Origin: Micromonosporaceae bacterium
Lineage (GTDB): Bacteria > Actinomycetota > Actinomycetes > Mycobacteriales > Micromonosporaceae
Assembly (NCBI GenBank): GCA_019689695.1
Contig: JADGHA010000002.1
Location: 1-37,306, forward strand
Direction of reading: 5' to 3'
Length of the DNA: 37,306 bases
The notes beneath the pieces are model-generated. The model saw nothing but the letters and a program-made list of their open reading frames with translations, was not told the origin of the DNA and ran no database searches. Position numbers and translations under genes: made by a program. Every line of letters begins with the position of its first letter. The stretch's first letter is position 1. Positions 17,514 to 26,427 of this stretch are shown in pieces.

Positions 17514-18969
17514 CCCCATCGCGGCTCCCCGGCCGTTCCCGGCCGCCGCCCACGACAAGCTGGCCGACCGGCAGCTGCGGGCCAACCTGCACCGGGCCAC
17601 GCACACCATCCGGGACAAGCGGCTGCGGGTCGTGGCGGAGCTGCCCGACTGGCAGCGGCTGCGCGAGGCGGCCAGCGCGCTCAAGGCGGACGCGAAGTCC
17701 CGCCTGCCCGAGCTCCTGACCCAGTTCGAGGCCGCGGCCACCGCGGCCGGCGCCACCGTGCACTGGGCCCGCGACGCCGCCGAGGCGTGCGCGGTGGTGG
17801 CCGACCTGGTCCGTTCCGCGGGCGCGACCGAGGTGGTCAAGGTCAAGTCGATGGCCACCCAGGAGATCGGCCTCAACGAAGCGCTGGAAGCGGCCGGCAT
17901 CGCCGCCACCGAGACCGACCTGGCCGAGCTGATCGTCCAGCTCGCCGAGGACACCCCTTCGCACATCCTGGTGCCCGCGATCCATTACAACCGCACGCAG
18001 ATCCGGGACCTGTTCCGCACCCGGATGGCCGGCGCGCCCGCCGACCTGACCGACGACCCGCCGGCACTGGCCGAGGCGGCCCGCCGGCACCTGCGCGCGA
18101 AGTTCCTCTCCGCCACGGTCGGCATCTCCGGCGCCAACTTCGCGGTCGCCGAGACGGGCAGCCTGGTCGTGGTCGAGTCCGAAGGCAACGGCCGGATGTG
18201 CCTGACCCTGCCGCAGACGCTCATCTCGGTGGTGGGCATCGAGAAGGTGGTGCCCACCTTCCGCGACCTGGAGGTCTTCCTCCAGCTGCTGCCGCGTTCG
18301 TCGACCGGCGAGCGGATGAACCCGTACACCTCGATCTGGACCGGGGTGACGCCGGGCGACGGGCCGGAAAATGTCCACATCGTACTGGTGGACAACGGCC
18401 GCACCACCACCCTGGCCGACCCGGTCGGCCGCCAGGCGCTGCACTGTATCCGCTGCTCGGCCTGCCTGAACGTGTGTCCGGTCTACGAACGGGTGGGCGG
18501 CCACGCCTACGGCTCGGTCTATCCGGGGCCGATCGGGGCGATCCTGTCCCCCCAGCTGACCGGCGAGGGCTTCAACCGGACCCTGCCCTACGCGTCCACG
18601 CTCTGCGGCGCGTGCTACGACGCCTGCCCGGTGCGGATCAACATACCCGAGGTGTTGGTCCACTTGCGACAGACCGGCCCGCACCCCCGGGCCGAGCGAG
18701 CCGGCATGCGCGCCATGTCATGGCTGATGTCCGACCGGCGGCGGTACGCGGCGGCGCTGCGGGCCGCCCGGCGCGGCGCCGCTCCGCTCCGGCTGGTGGC
18801 CCGGCGGGCCGCCAAGCGCCGCGGATCGGTTCCGAGCGAGGGCGATCAGCGCGAGACGGTACGCCGGCTGCCGTGGCCGCTGTCCGCCTGGACGGCGAGC
18901 CGGGACGCGCCGCTGCCGGCCGGGCCGACCTTCCGGGAATGGTGGGAGAAGGAACATGGGCGCTCGTGA
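17506..18969 (+). CDS. lutB: Iron-sulfur lactate utilization protein B
   Basis: CIRCSACLNVCPVYERVGGHAYGSVYPGPIGAIL and CGACYDACPVRI ferredoxin motifs. Confidence 0.95.
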   Translation: MSNPIAAPRPFPAAAHDKLADRQLRANLHRATHTIRDKRLRVVAELPDWQRLREAASALKADAKSRLPELLTQFEAAATAAGATVHWARDAAEACAVVADLVRSAGATEVVKVKSMATQEIGLNEALEAAGIAATETDLAELIVQLAEDTPSHILVPAIHYNRTQIRDLFRTRMAGAPADLTDDPPALAEAARRHLRAKFLSATVGISGANFAVAETGSLVVVESEGNGRMCLTLPQTLISVVGIEKVVPTFRDLEVFLQLLPRSSTGERMNPYTSIWTGVTPGDGPENVHIVLVDNGRTTTLADPVGRQALHCIRCSACLNVCPVYERVGGHAYGSVYPGPIGAILSPQLTGEGFNRTLPYASTLCGACYDACPVRINIPEVLVHLRQTGPHPRAERAGMRAMSWLMSDRRRYAAALRAARRGAAPLRLVARRAAKRRGSVPSEGDQRETVRRLPWPLSAWTASRDAPLPAGPTFREWWEKEHGRS

Positions 18970-19582
18970 GGTGATTCTGGACCGGATCCGCGCAGCTCTG
19001 GGTCCGTCGCCGATCCGCGTCGAGGTGCCCCGCGAGTACCGCACCGGCGGCGTGCCCGACGTGGACCTGTTCGTGGACCGGCTGGTCGACTACCGCGCGG
19101 CGGTTCGCCGGTGCGGCCCAAATGACCTCGCCGCCGCCGTCGCCGAGGCGCTCGCCGACACCCGGGTGCTCGCCGTCCCGCCCGGGCTGCCCGGCGAATG
19201 GCTCACGGCGTACCACGGAGAGGTCGTGCGCGACGGCGACCCGCGACCGCTGTCCGTGGCCGACCTCGACGCGCCGGGGGTGACCGCGCTGACCGGGTGC
19301 GCGGTGGCCATCGCGGAGACCGGCACGCTGGTGCTGGACGCCGGACCGGACCAGGGCCGCCGGGTGCTCACCCTCGTCCCCGACCACCACGTCTGCGTGG
19401 TCCATGCCGGACAGATCGCGGCCGGGGTGCCGGACGCGCTGGCCCGGCTGGCCGATCCGACCCGCCCGCTCACCTTCGTCTCAGGGCCCTCGGCCACCAG
19501 CGACATCGAGCTGGACCGGGTAGAGGGCGTACACGGCCCGCGCCGCCTGGAGGTCATCGTCGTGGAACCATCAGGTCCATAG
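18956..19582 (+). CDS. lutC: Lactate utilization protein C (LUD domain)
   Basis: GCAVAIAETGTLVLDAGPDQGRRVLTLVPDHHVCVV and SGPSATSDIELDRVEGVHGPRRLEVIVV. Confidence 0.95.
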   Translation: MGAREVILDRIRAALGPSPIRVEVPREYRTGGVPDVDLFVDRLVDYRAAVRRCGPNDLAAAVAEALADTRVLAVPPGLPGEWLTAYHGEVVRDGDPRPLSVADLDAPGVTALTGCAVAIAETGTLVLDAGPDQGRRVLTLVPDHHVCVVHAGQIAAGVPDALARLADPTRPLTFVSGPSATSDIELDRVEGVHGPRRLEVIVVEPSGP

Positions 19583-19627
19583 TGGACGACGGCTGCGCAC
19601 GCTCGGCCAGACCGGGCCGGGAGGCGA

Positions 19628-20545
19628 TCAGCCGAGCCAGGACGCGAAGCCGACCAGGGTGACCGCGCAGAGCAGCGTGGTGACGACGACCGAGTCGCGG
19701 GCGAGGCTCGCGGCGCGCCGGTAGCGCGCGGCGAACACGAAGACGTTCTGCGCGGTGGGCAGACCGGCGGTGACCACCGCGGCGAGCATCGGCCGGCCGT
19801 CCAGGCCGAGCAGGTACCGGCCGGCCAGGTAGGCGACCGCGGGCTGCGCGAGCACCTTGAGCCCGACCAGGGTGAGCACCCGGGACCGCGGCACCTCCGG
19901 CCGGCCGGCCGGGCCGGCACCCGCGGCAAGCGACAGGCCCAGGGCGAGCAGGGCGGTCGGCACGGCCGCCGAGCCGACCAGCTCGAACGGGCGCAGCACC
20001 TCCTCCGGTGGTCGCCACCCGCCCGCCGCCAGCACCAGGCCGGCGGCCGAGGCCAGCATGATGGGGTTGCGCACCGGCAGCATCGCGACCCGGGGCCGGC
20101 CGTCGCCGGTGAGCTCGAGGATCGCCAGCGCCAGCGGGGCGGCGACCACCACCTGGAACAGCAGGACGGGCGCGGCGAAGGAGACGTCGCCCAAGGCGTA
20201 TGCGGCGACCGGGATGCCCAGGTTCGCCGCGTTGACGTACGAGGCACACAGGCCGGCCACCACGGCCTCGCCGACCGGCCAGCGCCACCAGTACCGGGCC
20301 AGCGCCAGCGCGGCGACCTGGACGACCAGCGCGCTGAGCACGAACGCGGCCAGCGCCGGGGTGAGCACGTCGTGCGGCCGCGAGGTGGCGAGCGTGACGA
20401 ACAGCAGTGCCGGCGTGGCCACGAAGAAGACCAGACGGGCGAGCACCGTGTCGGCGTACGGGCCGAGCAGCCCGTACCGTCCGACGAGCCAGCCGGCAGC
20501 GGCGACCGCCCAGATCGCGACGAACGCGACGAGCAGGCCCCGCAT
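19628..20545 (-). CDS. AEC family transporter (auxin efflux carrier-like)
   Basis: Ten-TM hydrophobic profile; LARLVFFVATPALLF, NAANLGIPVAAYALG, AGLPTAQNVFVFAARY. Confidence 0.9.
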   Translation of the reverse strand: MRGLLVAFVAIWAVAAAGWLVGRYGLLGPYADTVLARLVFFVATPALLFVTLATSRPHDVLTPALAAFVLSALVVQVAALALARYWWRWPVGEAVVAGLCASYVNAANLGIPVAAYALGDVSFAAPVLLFQVVVAAPLALAILELTGDGRPRVAMLPVRNPIMLASAAGLVLAAGGWRPPEEVLRPFELVGSAAVPTALLALGLSLAAGAGPAGRPEVPRSRVLTLVGLKVLAQPAVAYLAGRYLLGLDGRPMLAAVVTAGLPTAQNVFVFAARYRRAASLARDSVVVTTLLCAVTLVGFASWLG

Positions 20546-20570
20546 CCCTCCCCCTCGCGCGCGGCAGGCG

Positions 20571-20855
20571 TCAGCCGACGAGCTCGTCCACGTAGCACCA
20601 CCGCCAGGTCTCGCCGGGCTCGAAGGACCGTATCACCGGGTGCGGCTCGCCGGCCTTGGTGGTCTCGCGGTGATGCACGGTCGCGTGCTTGTGCGGCGAC
20701 GAGTCACAGCAGCCCACGTGCCCGCAGTCCAGGCACAGCCGCAGGTGCACCCAGTTCTGCTCGCCCATCGCGAGGCAGTCCTGGCAGCCCTCGGTGGTCT
20801 GCGGCTCCGGGTCCGTGGCCGGGTCCCGGTGCGCGTCCAGGTGAACGCAGCTCAT
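20571..20855 (-). CDS. UBP-type zinc finger protein
   Basis: CxxC/H-rich zf-UBP pattern: CVHLD...CQDCLAMGEQNWVHLRLCLDCGHVGCCDSSPHKHATVH. Confidence 0.93.
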   Translation of the reverse strand: MSCVHLDAHRDPATDPEPQTTEGCQDCLAMGEQNWVHLRLCLDCGHVGCCDSSPHKHATVHHRETTKAGEPHPVIRSFEPGETWRWCYVDELVG

Positions 20856-22438
20856 CCGTCCTCACTCATCCGTCGGTCGGTCCGGCTCAACATCGACTCT
20901 TCCAGGTCCATGTCGCGCTGCGCACGGCGCAGCACCTCTTCAGCTATTTGGCCGCCATCGCGCGCGGCCCGGAAGACCTGGCGCTCGGCGTCGAGCATTA
21001 CCCGGCGCAGCCGCACGTACGCCTGGGAGGGGGTCTCCCGCGCGGTACCCCCCAGCCGTTCCCAGGCACTGTTGCTCCGGCGCTCGGTCAACGCCCGCAG
21101 CTGCTCGACGACATCGGCCGGGGCGCCCTCCGCGTGCGCCTCGAGCCGCTCCCGGGCGGCCCGGCTGGCCCGCTGCTGCACCGCCGCCTCGGCCAGCGCG
21201 TCCGCGGTCGGGTCGTCCTTGGGCAGCCGCAGCCAGCGGGCGACCTTCGGCAGGGTCAGGCCGTGCAGCACCAGGGTCACGATGATCACCGCGAAGGCGA
21301 TCCAGACGAACAGGTCGCGCGGGTACGCCCGGCCGTTCAGGTCGGGTGGCAGCGCCAGTGCCGCGGCGAGGGTGACCACGCCGCGCATGCCGGCCCACCC
21401 GATGATGGCCGGCACCGAGGGAGGCGGGCTGGGGTCGCGCCGGCGGAGCCTCGGCAGGAGCCGGGGCAGGTAGGTCGCCGGGTACACCCAGACGAACCGG
21501 GCGATGATCAGCGTGCCCAGGACCGCCGCGGTGACCACGACCACGGTGCCGGTCGGGGTGCGCAGCTCGCCGACGATGTCCCGCAGCTGGAGTCCGACCA
21601 GGACGAACACCAGGCCCTGGAGCAGGAAGTTGGCGATCCGCCAGAAGAACTCCATCTGCAGCCGGGAGGCGGCCGACATCAGCCACGGCATGCGGTTGCC
21701 CAGCGAAATCCCGGTGATCAGGACGGCGATCACCGCCGAGGCGTCGATCGACTCGGCGGCCAGCGCGACGGCGAACGGGGTCAGCAGCGACAGCGAGTTG
21801 TCCAGCAGCGGATCGGTCACCCGGCCGTGGATGAACCCGAACAGCACCGCACCCGCGATGCCCACCACGATGCCGCCGCCGACGGCGATCGCGGTGTCCC
21901 GCGCGATGTGCTCCGGACCCACGGACGCGCCGGTCGCGGCGGCGACGGCCAGCCGGAACAGCGTCAGCGACGACGCGTCGTTGACCAGGCTCTCCCCCTC
22001 GAGCAGGGTCACCACGCGGCGGGGCAGCCCGACCCGGCGGGCGATCGCGGTGGCGGCGACCGCGTCCGGCGGGGCGGTCACCGCGCCCAGCGCCAGGCAC
22101 GCCGCGAACGGCACCTCGGGCAGGAGCGCGTGCACGACCAGGGCCACCGCGAACGCGGTGAACAGCACCAGCCCGACCGCGAGCAACAGGATCGGTCGCA
22201 GGTTGAACCGGAAGTCCGGGGCGGAGGTCTCCTTCGCCGCCACGTAGATCAATGGCGGCAGGATGCCGACCAGCACCAGCTCGGGGTCGAGCCGGATCTC
22301 GGGCAGGCCCGGCGCGAACGACAGCAGCAGCCCGACGACCACCAGCACGATCGGGTAGAGCAGGCCCAGCCGGCGGGCCAGCGCCGCGGCGACCACGACG
22401 ATCGCGACCAGGCCCACGCCCTGGATGAGTACCTCCAC
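20852..22438 (-). CDS. Na+/H+ antiporter (CPA1/NhaP-like)
   Basis: LGAVTAPPDAVAATAIARRVGLPRRVVTLLEGESLVNDASSLTLFRLAVA and WAGMRGVVTLAAALALP. Confidence 0.95.
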   Translation of the reverse strand: MEVLIQGVGLVAIVVVAAALARRLGLLYPIVLVVVGLLLSFAPGLPEIRLDPELVLVGILPPLIYVAAKETSAPDFRFNLRPILLLAVGLVLFTAFAVALVVHALLPEVPFAACLALGAVTAPPDAVAATAIARRVGLPRRVVTLLEGESLVNDASSLTLFRLAVAAATGASVGPEHIARDTAIAVGGGIVVGIAGAVLFGFIHGRVTDPLLDNSLSLLTPFAVALAAESIDASAVIAVLITGISLGNRMPWLMSAASRLQMEFFWRIANFLLQGLVFVLVGLQLRDIVGELRTPTGTVVVVTAAVLGTLIIARFVWVYPATYLPRLLPRLRRRDPSPPPSVPAIIGWAGMRGVVTLAAALALPPDLNGRAYPRDLFVWIAFAVIIVTLVLHGLTLPKVARWLRLPKDDPTADALAEAAVQQRASRAARERLEAHAEGAPADVVEQLRALTERRSNSAWERLGGTARETPSQAYVRLRRVMLDAERQVFRAARDGGQIAEEVLRRAQRDMDLEESMLSRTDRRMSEDG

Positions 22439-22653
22439 GGCAGTAATCCTGGCGCATGGCAGGGCGCAGGTGAGTCCCGGCCGATCAAGAGGCGTGGAGC
22501 ACCGTCAAAAGACCAGGCGCTGGATCACCGCGGGGATCGCCTGCTCAGGCGGTCATCGGCTGGCCTGTCTCCAGCAGGGTCTTGAGCCCGGCGAGCGGGC
22601 GGTCTCTTACCATCGGTACCTGTACCAGTTGGTTCATCCCGGGAGGCTTAGCC

Positions 22654-23076
22654 ATGGCGCGGCAGCGGATTGACGTCAAAGTGACGACGCCGGCGGACCC
22701 CGACACCGTGTACAAGCTGCTGGCGGACCCGACCACCTGGCCCACCTGGTCGCCCATCGGCTCGTACGCCGAGGAGCCAGGCAGTGGCGACCGGCTGTTC
22801 CGCACAGGACGGATCACCAGCCGGGAACGGGTGGTGGAAGCCGACCCCGGGCGCCGGCTGAGCTACGAACTCGTCTCCGGCTTGGCGATCCGGCAGTACC
22901 GGGCGGATATCGACCTCGCCCCGGTCGACGGCGGCACCAGCATCCACTGGCACTCGTCGTTCCTGCCGAAGGTGCCCGGCACCGGGTGGCTTTACCGGCG
23001 CACCTTGCAGCGGTTCGTCGAGCAGTGCGCCAAGGGCCTGGCGGAGTACGCGGCCCGTTCAGGCGCGTCCCGGTAG
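22654..23076 (+). CDS. SRPBCC (polyketide cyclase-like) family protein
   Basis: VKVTTPADPDTVYKLLADPTTWPTWSPIGSYAEEPG ... IHWHSSF typical SRPBCC pattern; GGGAGG RBS before ATG 22654. Confidence 0.88.
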   Translation: MARQRIDVKVTTPADPDTVYKLLADPTTWPTWSPIGSYAEEPGSGDRLFRTGRITSRERVVEADPGRRLSYELVSGLAIRQYRADIDLAPVDGGTSIHWHSSFLPKVPGTGWLYRRTLQRFVEQCAKGLAEYAARSGASR

Positions 23077-23090
23077 TCGAGCAAGTCGAA

Positions 23091-23108
23091 GTGGACGGTA
23101 CCGCCCAC
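23091..23108. promoter_or_regulatory. Near-perfect 18-bp inverted repeat
   Basis: GTGGACGGTACCGCCCAC, one mismatched pair, between SRPBCC stop and lipoprotein start. Confidence 0.35.
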
Positions 23109-23202
23109 TCCCTCCCGGAACGCCCGTGAATGGTAGCGTCGTCCCGCTGGCGATTGGACCTCGTCGGCGCAGGTACGGCCGCCAATCTGGGGGAGGTTGG
23201 TC

Positions 23203-24078
23203 TTGAAGGCAACCCGGGCGCTGCTCGCGGTCGCCCTGATCCTCGCCGCGGGGGCGTGTGGCGACGACGCGGGCGAGTCCGCGCGCAAGGCGGTCACCGG
23301 CGCGGCCGGCGCGCTGCGCGACGCGAAGACGGCGACCGTCCACTTCGACGTCAAGCTGCTGAGCCCGAACCTCACCGACGTCGCGCAGTGGGCCGGCACC
23401 AGCAAGGTGAAGTACGGCGACCCGGATGTCTCGGACACCGAGTACAGCCGGGCCAGCGTCGTGGTGCCGACCCTCCAGCCCAGGCCGGGCCAGCCGCTGA
23501 GCAGCACCTACGACATCGACCTACGGGAGATCTCGATCGGCCCGGTCCGCTACCAGAAGTCCAGCAAGCTGCGCCTGGCGGCCGGCAAGTCGTGGGTGAA
23601 GCTGCCGGAGGGCAGCTACGTGCACTACGGCACGGACAAGGCCAACCCGGACCTCGTCGTCATCGACCCGCAGCGGTACCTGAAGATGCTGGCAAACCTC
23701 TCGACCGGGCTCGCGTACTCCGGTGACACCGGGAAGACCGAGACGGTGGACGGCGCGCAGACCCGGGTCTACCGCATCGACTGCACGCTCGGCCGGTCCG
23801 GCGGCTGCGACACCGGGCCCCTGCCGGCCGTTTTCGTCTCGACGTTCTCCGGTACCGACAGCCAGCTCAGCCTGACGCTTTGGCTGGATACCGACGGCCG
23901 CCTCCGCAAGCTCGCGGTCGACGGGGACCTGGACGCCGGCCCCAACAGCGTCACCGGCGAGCAGAAAACGATCTACAAGCTCACCGCGACGATGACCCTC
24001 ACTGACTTCGGAAAGCCGGTCGAGGTCGCCGAACCCCCGGCGGACCAGACCACCACCGAGCACGAGCTGGCGCTATAG
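23203..24078 (+). CDS. LppX/LprAFG-like lipoprotein
   Basis: TTG start with GGGAGG RBS; signal and lipobox-like LAAGAC; DAKTATVHFDVKLLSPN and later domain typical of LppX_LprAFG-like proteins. Confidence 0.75.
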   Translation: MKATRALLAVALILAAGACGDDAGESARKAVTGAAGALRDAKTATVHFDVKLLSPNLTDVAQWAGTSKVKYGDPDVSDTEYSRASVVVPTLQPRPGQPLSSTYDIDLREISIGPVRYQKSSKLRLAAGKSWVKLPEGSYVHYGTDKANPDLVVIDPQRYLKMLANLSTGLAYSGDTGKTETVDGAQTRVYRIDCTLGRSGGCDTGPLPAVFVSTFSGTDSQLSLTLWLDTDGRLRKLAVDGDLDAGPNSVTGEQKTIYKLTATMTLTDFGKPVEVAEPPADQTTTEHELAL

Positions 24079-25047
24079 GTCCTCGTCCGCCCAGAGGAGC
24101 AGCATCCGCACCTGGTCCGCGGGGATCTCGACGCCGGTGGCGCTGCCCGGGTTGACCGACATGCCGCGGCCCTCCGGCCACCGGACCAGCAGGATCGGGA
24201 ACGACACGCGGATGCTCGGCGGTGGCACCGGATGCGCCCGCTGCAGCGCCGCCGTCGAGGTGAACACCTCGATCGACGACCCGGTGACCCGCCACGGGAA
24301 GTCCGGCTCGAACAGCGCGCTCGCGTCCGGGACCGGGCGCGCGGTCGGCAGCACGACCACCGAGTCAAGCAGGATCCGCACGTACCCGTCGATGTCGCCC
24401 TGGCTCGCGGCGTCGGCCAGCGCCTCGTCGGCGTCCACCTCGACGGCCGGCAGCGCGCCGGTCGCGGCCTCCTCGGCCGCCGCGTCCAGGATCAGTTCAC
24501 CCGCCGTGGGCAGGGCCAGCTCACCCAGCGCGGCGCGCTCGACCGCCCCGATCTCCACGTACGCGTCGATCGGCGTGCCCGGGTTCACCGCCAACCGCCA
24601 CTGCGGCATCGGCCACTTGCGCCGCAGCTCCGGGTAGGTGGTCAACACGTACCCGCCGGCGACCGCGCTCACCTGCGCGACCACCATCGCCTCGATGGAG
24701 GTGAAGACCGGCAGGAAGGTCTGCCCGAACATGTTCACCGTGACGAACTGCTGCCCCTCCGGCGGCGCGGTCAGGAACTGGGGCAGGTAGAGCTCGGCGT
24801 TGCTGAGGATCCGGAAGTAGTTCGCCTGGTCGCCGGAGGCGAGAGCCTCCGCGAGGGCCTGCTCGGTCGGGTTGGCCGGCGCCCATGCTGGCCCGGTGGG
24901 CGCTCCACCGGCCGGCCCGGTGGCCGCCTCGCCCGCCGGACCGGCGGGCGCTCCACCGGCCGGCCCATCCGGCTGCCCCGGCACGGCCGCCGACCTCGGC
25001 GAGGCCGGCGGGGTTGCCCAGCCGTCGGGGCCGGTCGGCCAGGTCAT
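24073..25047 (-). CDS. SseB family protein with two SseB-like domains
   Basis: NPTEQALAEALASGDQANYFRILSNAELYLPQF...FVTVNMFGQTFLPVFTSIEAM...NPGTPIDAYVE followed by a second EALADAASQGDIDGYVRILLDSVVVLPT...NPGSATGVEIP; Ala/Gly/Pro-rich N-terminus. Confidence 0.85.
   Translation of the reverse strand: MTWPTGPDGWATPPASPRSAAVPGQPDGPAGGAPAGPAGEAATGPAGGAPTGPAWAPANPTEQALAEALASGDQANYFRILSNAELYLPQFLTAPPEGQQFVTVNMFGQTFLPVFTSIEAMVVAQVSAVAGGYVLTTYPELRRKWPMPQWRLAVNPGTPIDAYVEIGAVERAALGELALPTAGELILDAAAEEAATGALPAVEVDADEALADAASQGDIDGYVRILLDSVVVLPTARPVPDASALFEPDFPWRVTGSSIEVFTSTAALQRAHPVPPPSIRVSFPILLVRWPEGRGMSVNPGSATGVEIPADQVRMLLLWADEDL
24898..24966. repeat. Direct repeat in the low-complexity N-terminus of the SseB gene
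   Basis: GGGCGCTCCACCGGCCGGCCC occurs twice within about 70 bp, encoding the GGAP(A/T)GPA region. Confidence 0.75.
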
Positions 25048-25967
25048 GCCGCCCTCCGCCGGGTAGGCAGGGCGGTGCCGATCCGCGGGTCATCCAGCAG
25101 TCGTGCCGGTCCCGCCGCCGCCAGCGCCCGCAGCGCCTCCGGCACGTCGCGCAGCGCGGTCCAGAACGCGGTGAAGTCGTCCGCGACGCGGTGCAGCAGC
25201 CGCGCGCAGATCTCCTCGGCGGTCAGCTCGTCCCGGTCGCGCGGGTCGTCGTCGTCCCAGTACCAGACCGAACCCTCGTCGCCGCCCCGCACCCGGACCG
25301 CGATCAGTCCCCCTTGGACATAGCCGACCGCGAGGAAGTCGGCGGTCAGCCGGTCGCCGAACCAGGCGTTCGCGTACACCAGGTCCTGCATCCAGTCCTG
25401 CCTGGACAGTCCGAAGAACGGCTGGTCGACCAGGAAACCGAAGCCGGGGTGCACGGCCGGGGTGGCCGGGCGCCCACCGTTGGTGCGGGCCAGGAAGTCA
25501 CGGTACGCCGGCGGCAGGGCGTACCCCAGGTGCTCCTCGACCTTGGCCACCGCGTCGCTGGACAGCCGCTCGGTGACCAGGATGGACGGTGGCCCGCCGG
25601 AGGTCCCGGGCAGGCCGCGGCGACGGCGGTCGGCCCCGCCGGTGCTCACCCCGCCGAGGTGGCGGAACGCGCCGTGCAGCTCGACCGGGACGAGGGCGAT
25701 GCGCCTGGTCCGGCCCAGATGCGCCCATGTCCAGCCGGCGGGTGTCGGGGTGCCGAGGGCCTCGCTTGCGCGCAGCACGTCCAGTACTCGGGCCTCGTCG
25801 ACGCCGAGATCCGGCGAGGCGGGCGGCAGCTCGGCGACTGCGCGGGCGTACGGCGTCCAGTCCGGGAAGCCCCACGGATCGACGCCGACGCCGTTGCGGT
25901 ACCGGATCCGCAGCATCGGCGAACCCGGATGGATCACCTGGAACGCGTACTGCGCACCGGGAATCAT
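25044..25967 (-). CDS. HNH/EndoVII (WHH-like) nuclease domain fused to SUKH (SMI1/KNR4) immunity domain
   Basis: N-terminus DPWGFPDWTPYARAVAELPP...PAGWTWAHLGRTRRIALVPVELHGAFRHLGG matches the WHH/LHH toxin pattern (fPDf..ya ... P.GytWHH...mqLVp...H....HtGG); C-terminus VEEHLGYALPPAYRDFLARTNGG...VWYWDDDDP is SUKH. ATGA overlap with both neighbours. Confidence 0.8.
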   Translation of the reverse strand: MIPGAQYAFQVIHPGSPMLRIRYRNGVGVDPWGFPDWTPYARAVAELPPASPDLGVDEARVLDVLRASEALGTPTPAGWTWAHLGRTRRIALVPVELHGAFRHLGGVSTGGADRRRRGLPGTSGGPPSILVTERLSSDAVAKVEEHLGYALPPAYRDFLARTNGGRPATPAVHPGFGFLVDQPFFGLSRQDWMQDLVYANAWFGDRLTADFLAVGYVQGGLIAVRVRGGDEGSVWYWDDDDPRDRDELTAEEICARLLHRVADDFTAFWTALRDVPEALRALAAAGPARLLDDPRIGTALPTRRRAA

Positions 25968-26398
25968 CGGCTCGCCGCCGGCTGGTCGCGCCGCCGGGAC
26001 AGGACGACGAGCCCCGCGATCACCAACACGTCCCAGACGATCAACAAGGTCCAGACCAGGCCGGCCCCGACGAAACCGACCGCGGCGAGCGGGAGTAGCA
26101 GGACTCCGAGCACCGCGATCCACCGGCCGAACACCTCGATCGGCTCGTCGAGCAGCGTGGCCCGGTATCGCTTGCCGTTGAGAGCCAGGCCGAGCAGGTA
26201 GACCAGCAGCCCGCCGACCACCAGGCCCGCCGCGCCGCCGCCGAGCGGGACCCCGCTGCGCTCGATGCCGTCATCGTGCGGGCTGGCCAGGCCCGGGAGG
26301 GCGGCGTACGCGCCGAACGCCCCGCCAGCGCAGCCCAGCAGGGCGATCGGATACACGATGAGCATCCCCCAGCCGCTGCCGCGCACCACGACCGCCAT
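25964..26398 (-). CDS. Small integral membrane protein (about 4 TM)
   Basis: Four hydrophobic stretches (MLIVYPIALLGCAGGAFGAYAAL; GGGAAGLVVGGLLVYLLGLAL; WIAVLGVLLLPLAAVGFVGAGL; WTLLIVWDVLVIAGLVVL); stop overlaps start of the nuclease-SUKH CDS. Confidence 0.75.
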   Translation of the reverse strand: MAVVVRGSGWGMLIVYPIALLGCAGGAFGAYAALPGLASPHDDGIERSGVPLGGGAAGLVVGGLLVYLLGLALNGKRYRATLLDEPIEVFGRWIAVLGVLLLPLAAVGFVGAGLVWTLLIVWDVLVIAGLVVLSRRRDQPAASR

Positions 26399-26427
26399 GG
26401 TGGCTGTCCTCCTCTACGCCCCCGCCG

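Noticed and set aside
20372-22585. 737-aa plus-strand ORF over the Na+/H+ antiporter
   Set aside because: Arg/Gly/Asp/Gln-rich antisense artefact; minus-strand antiporter motifs are unambiguous.
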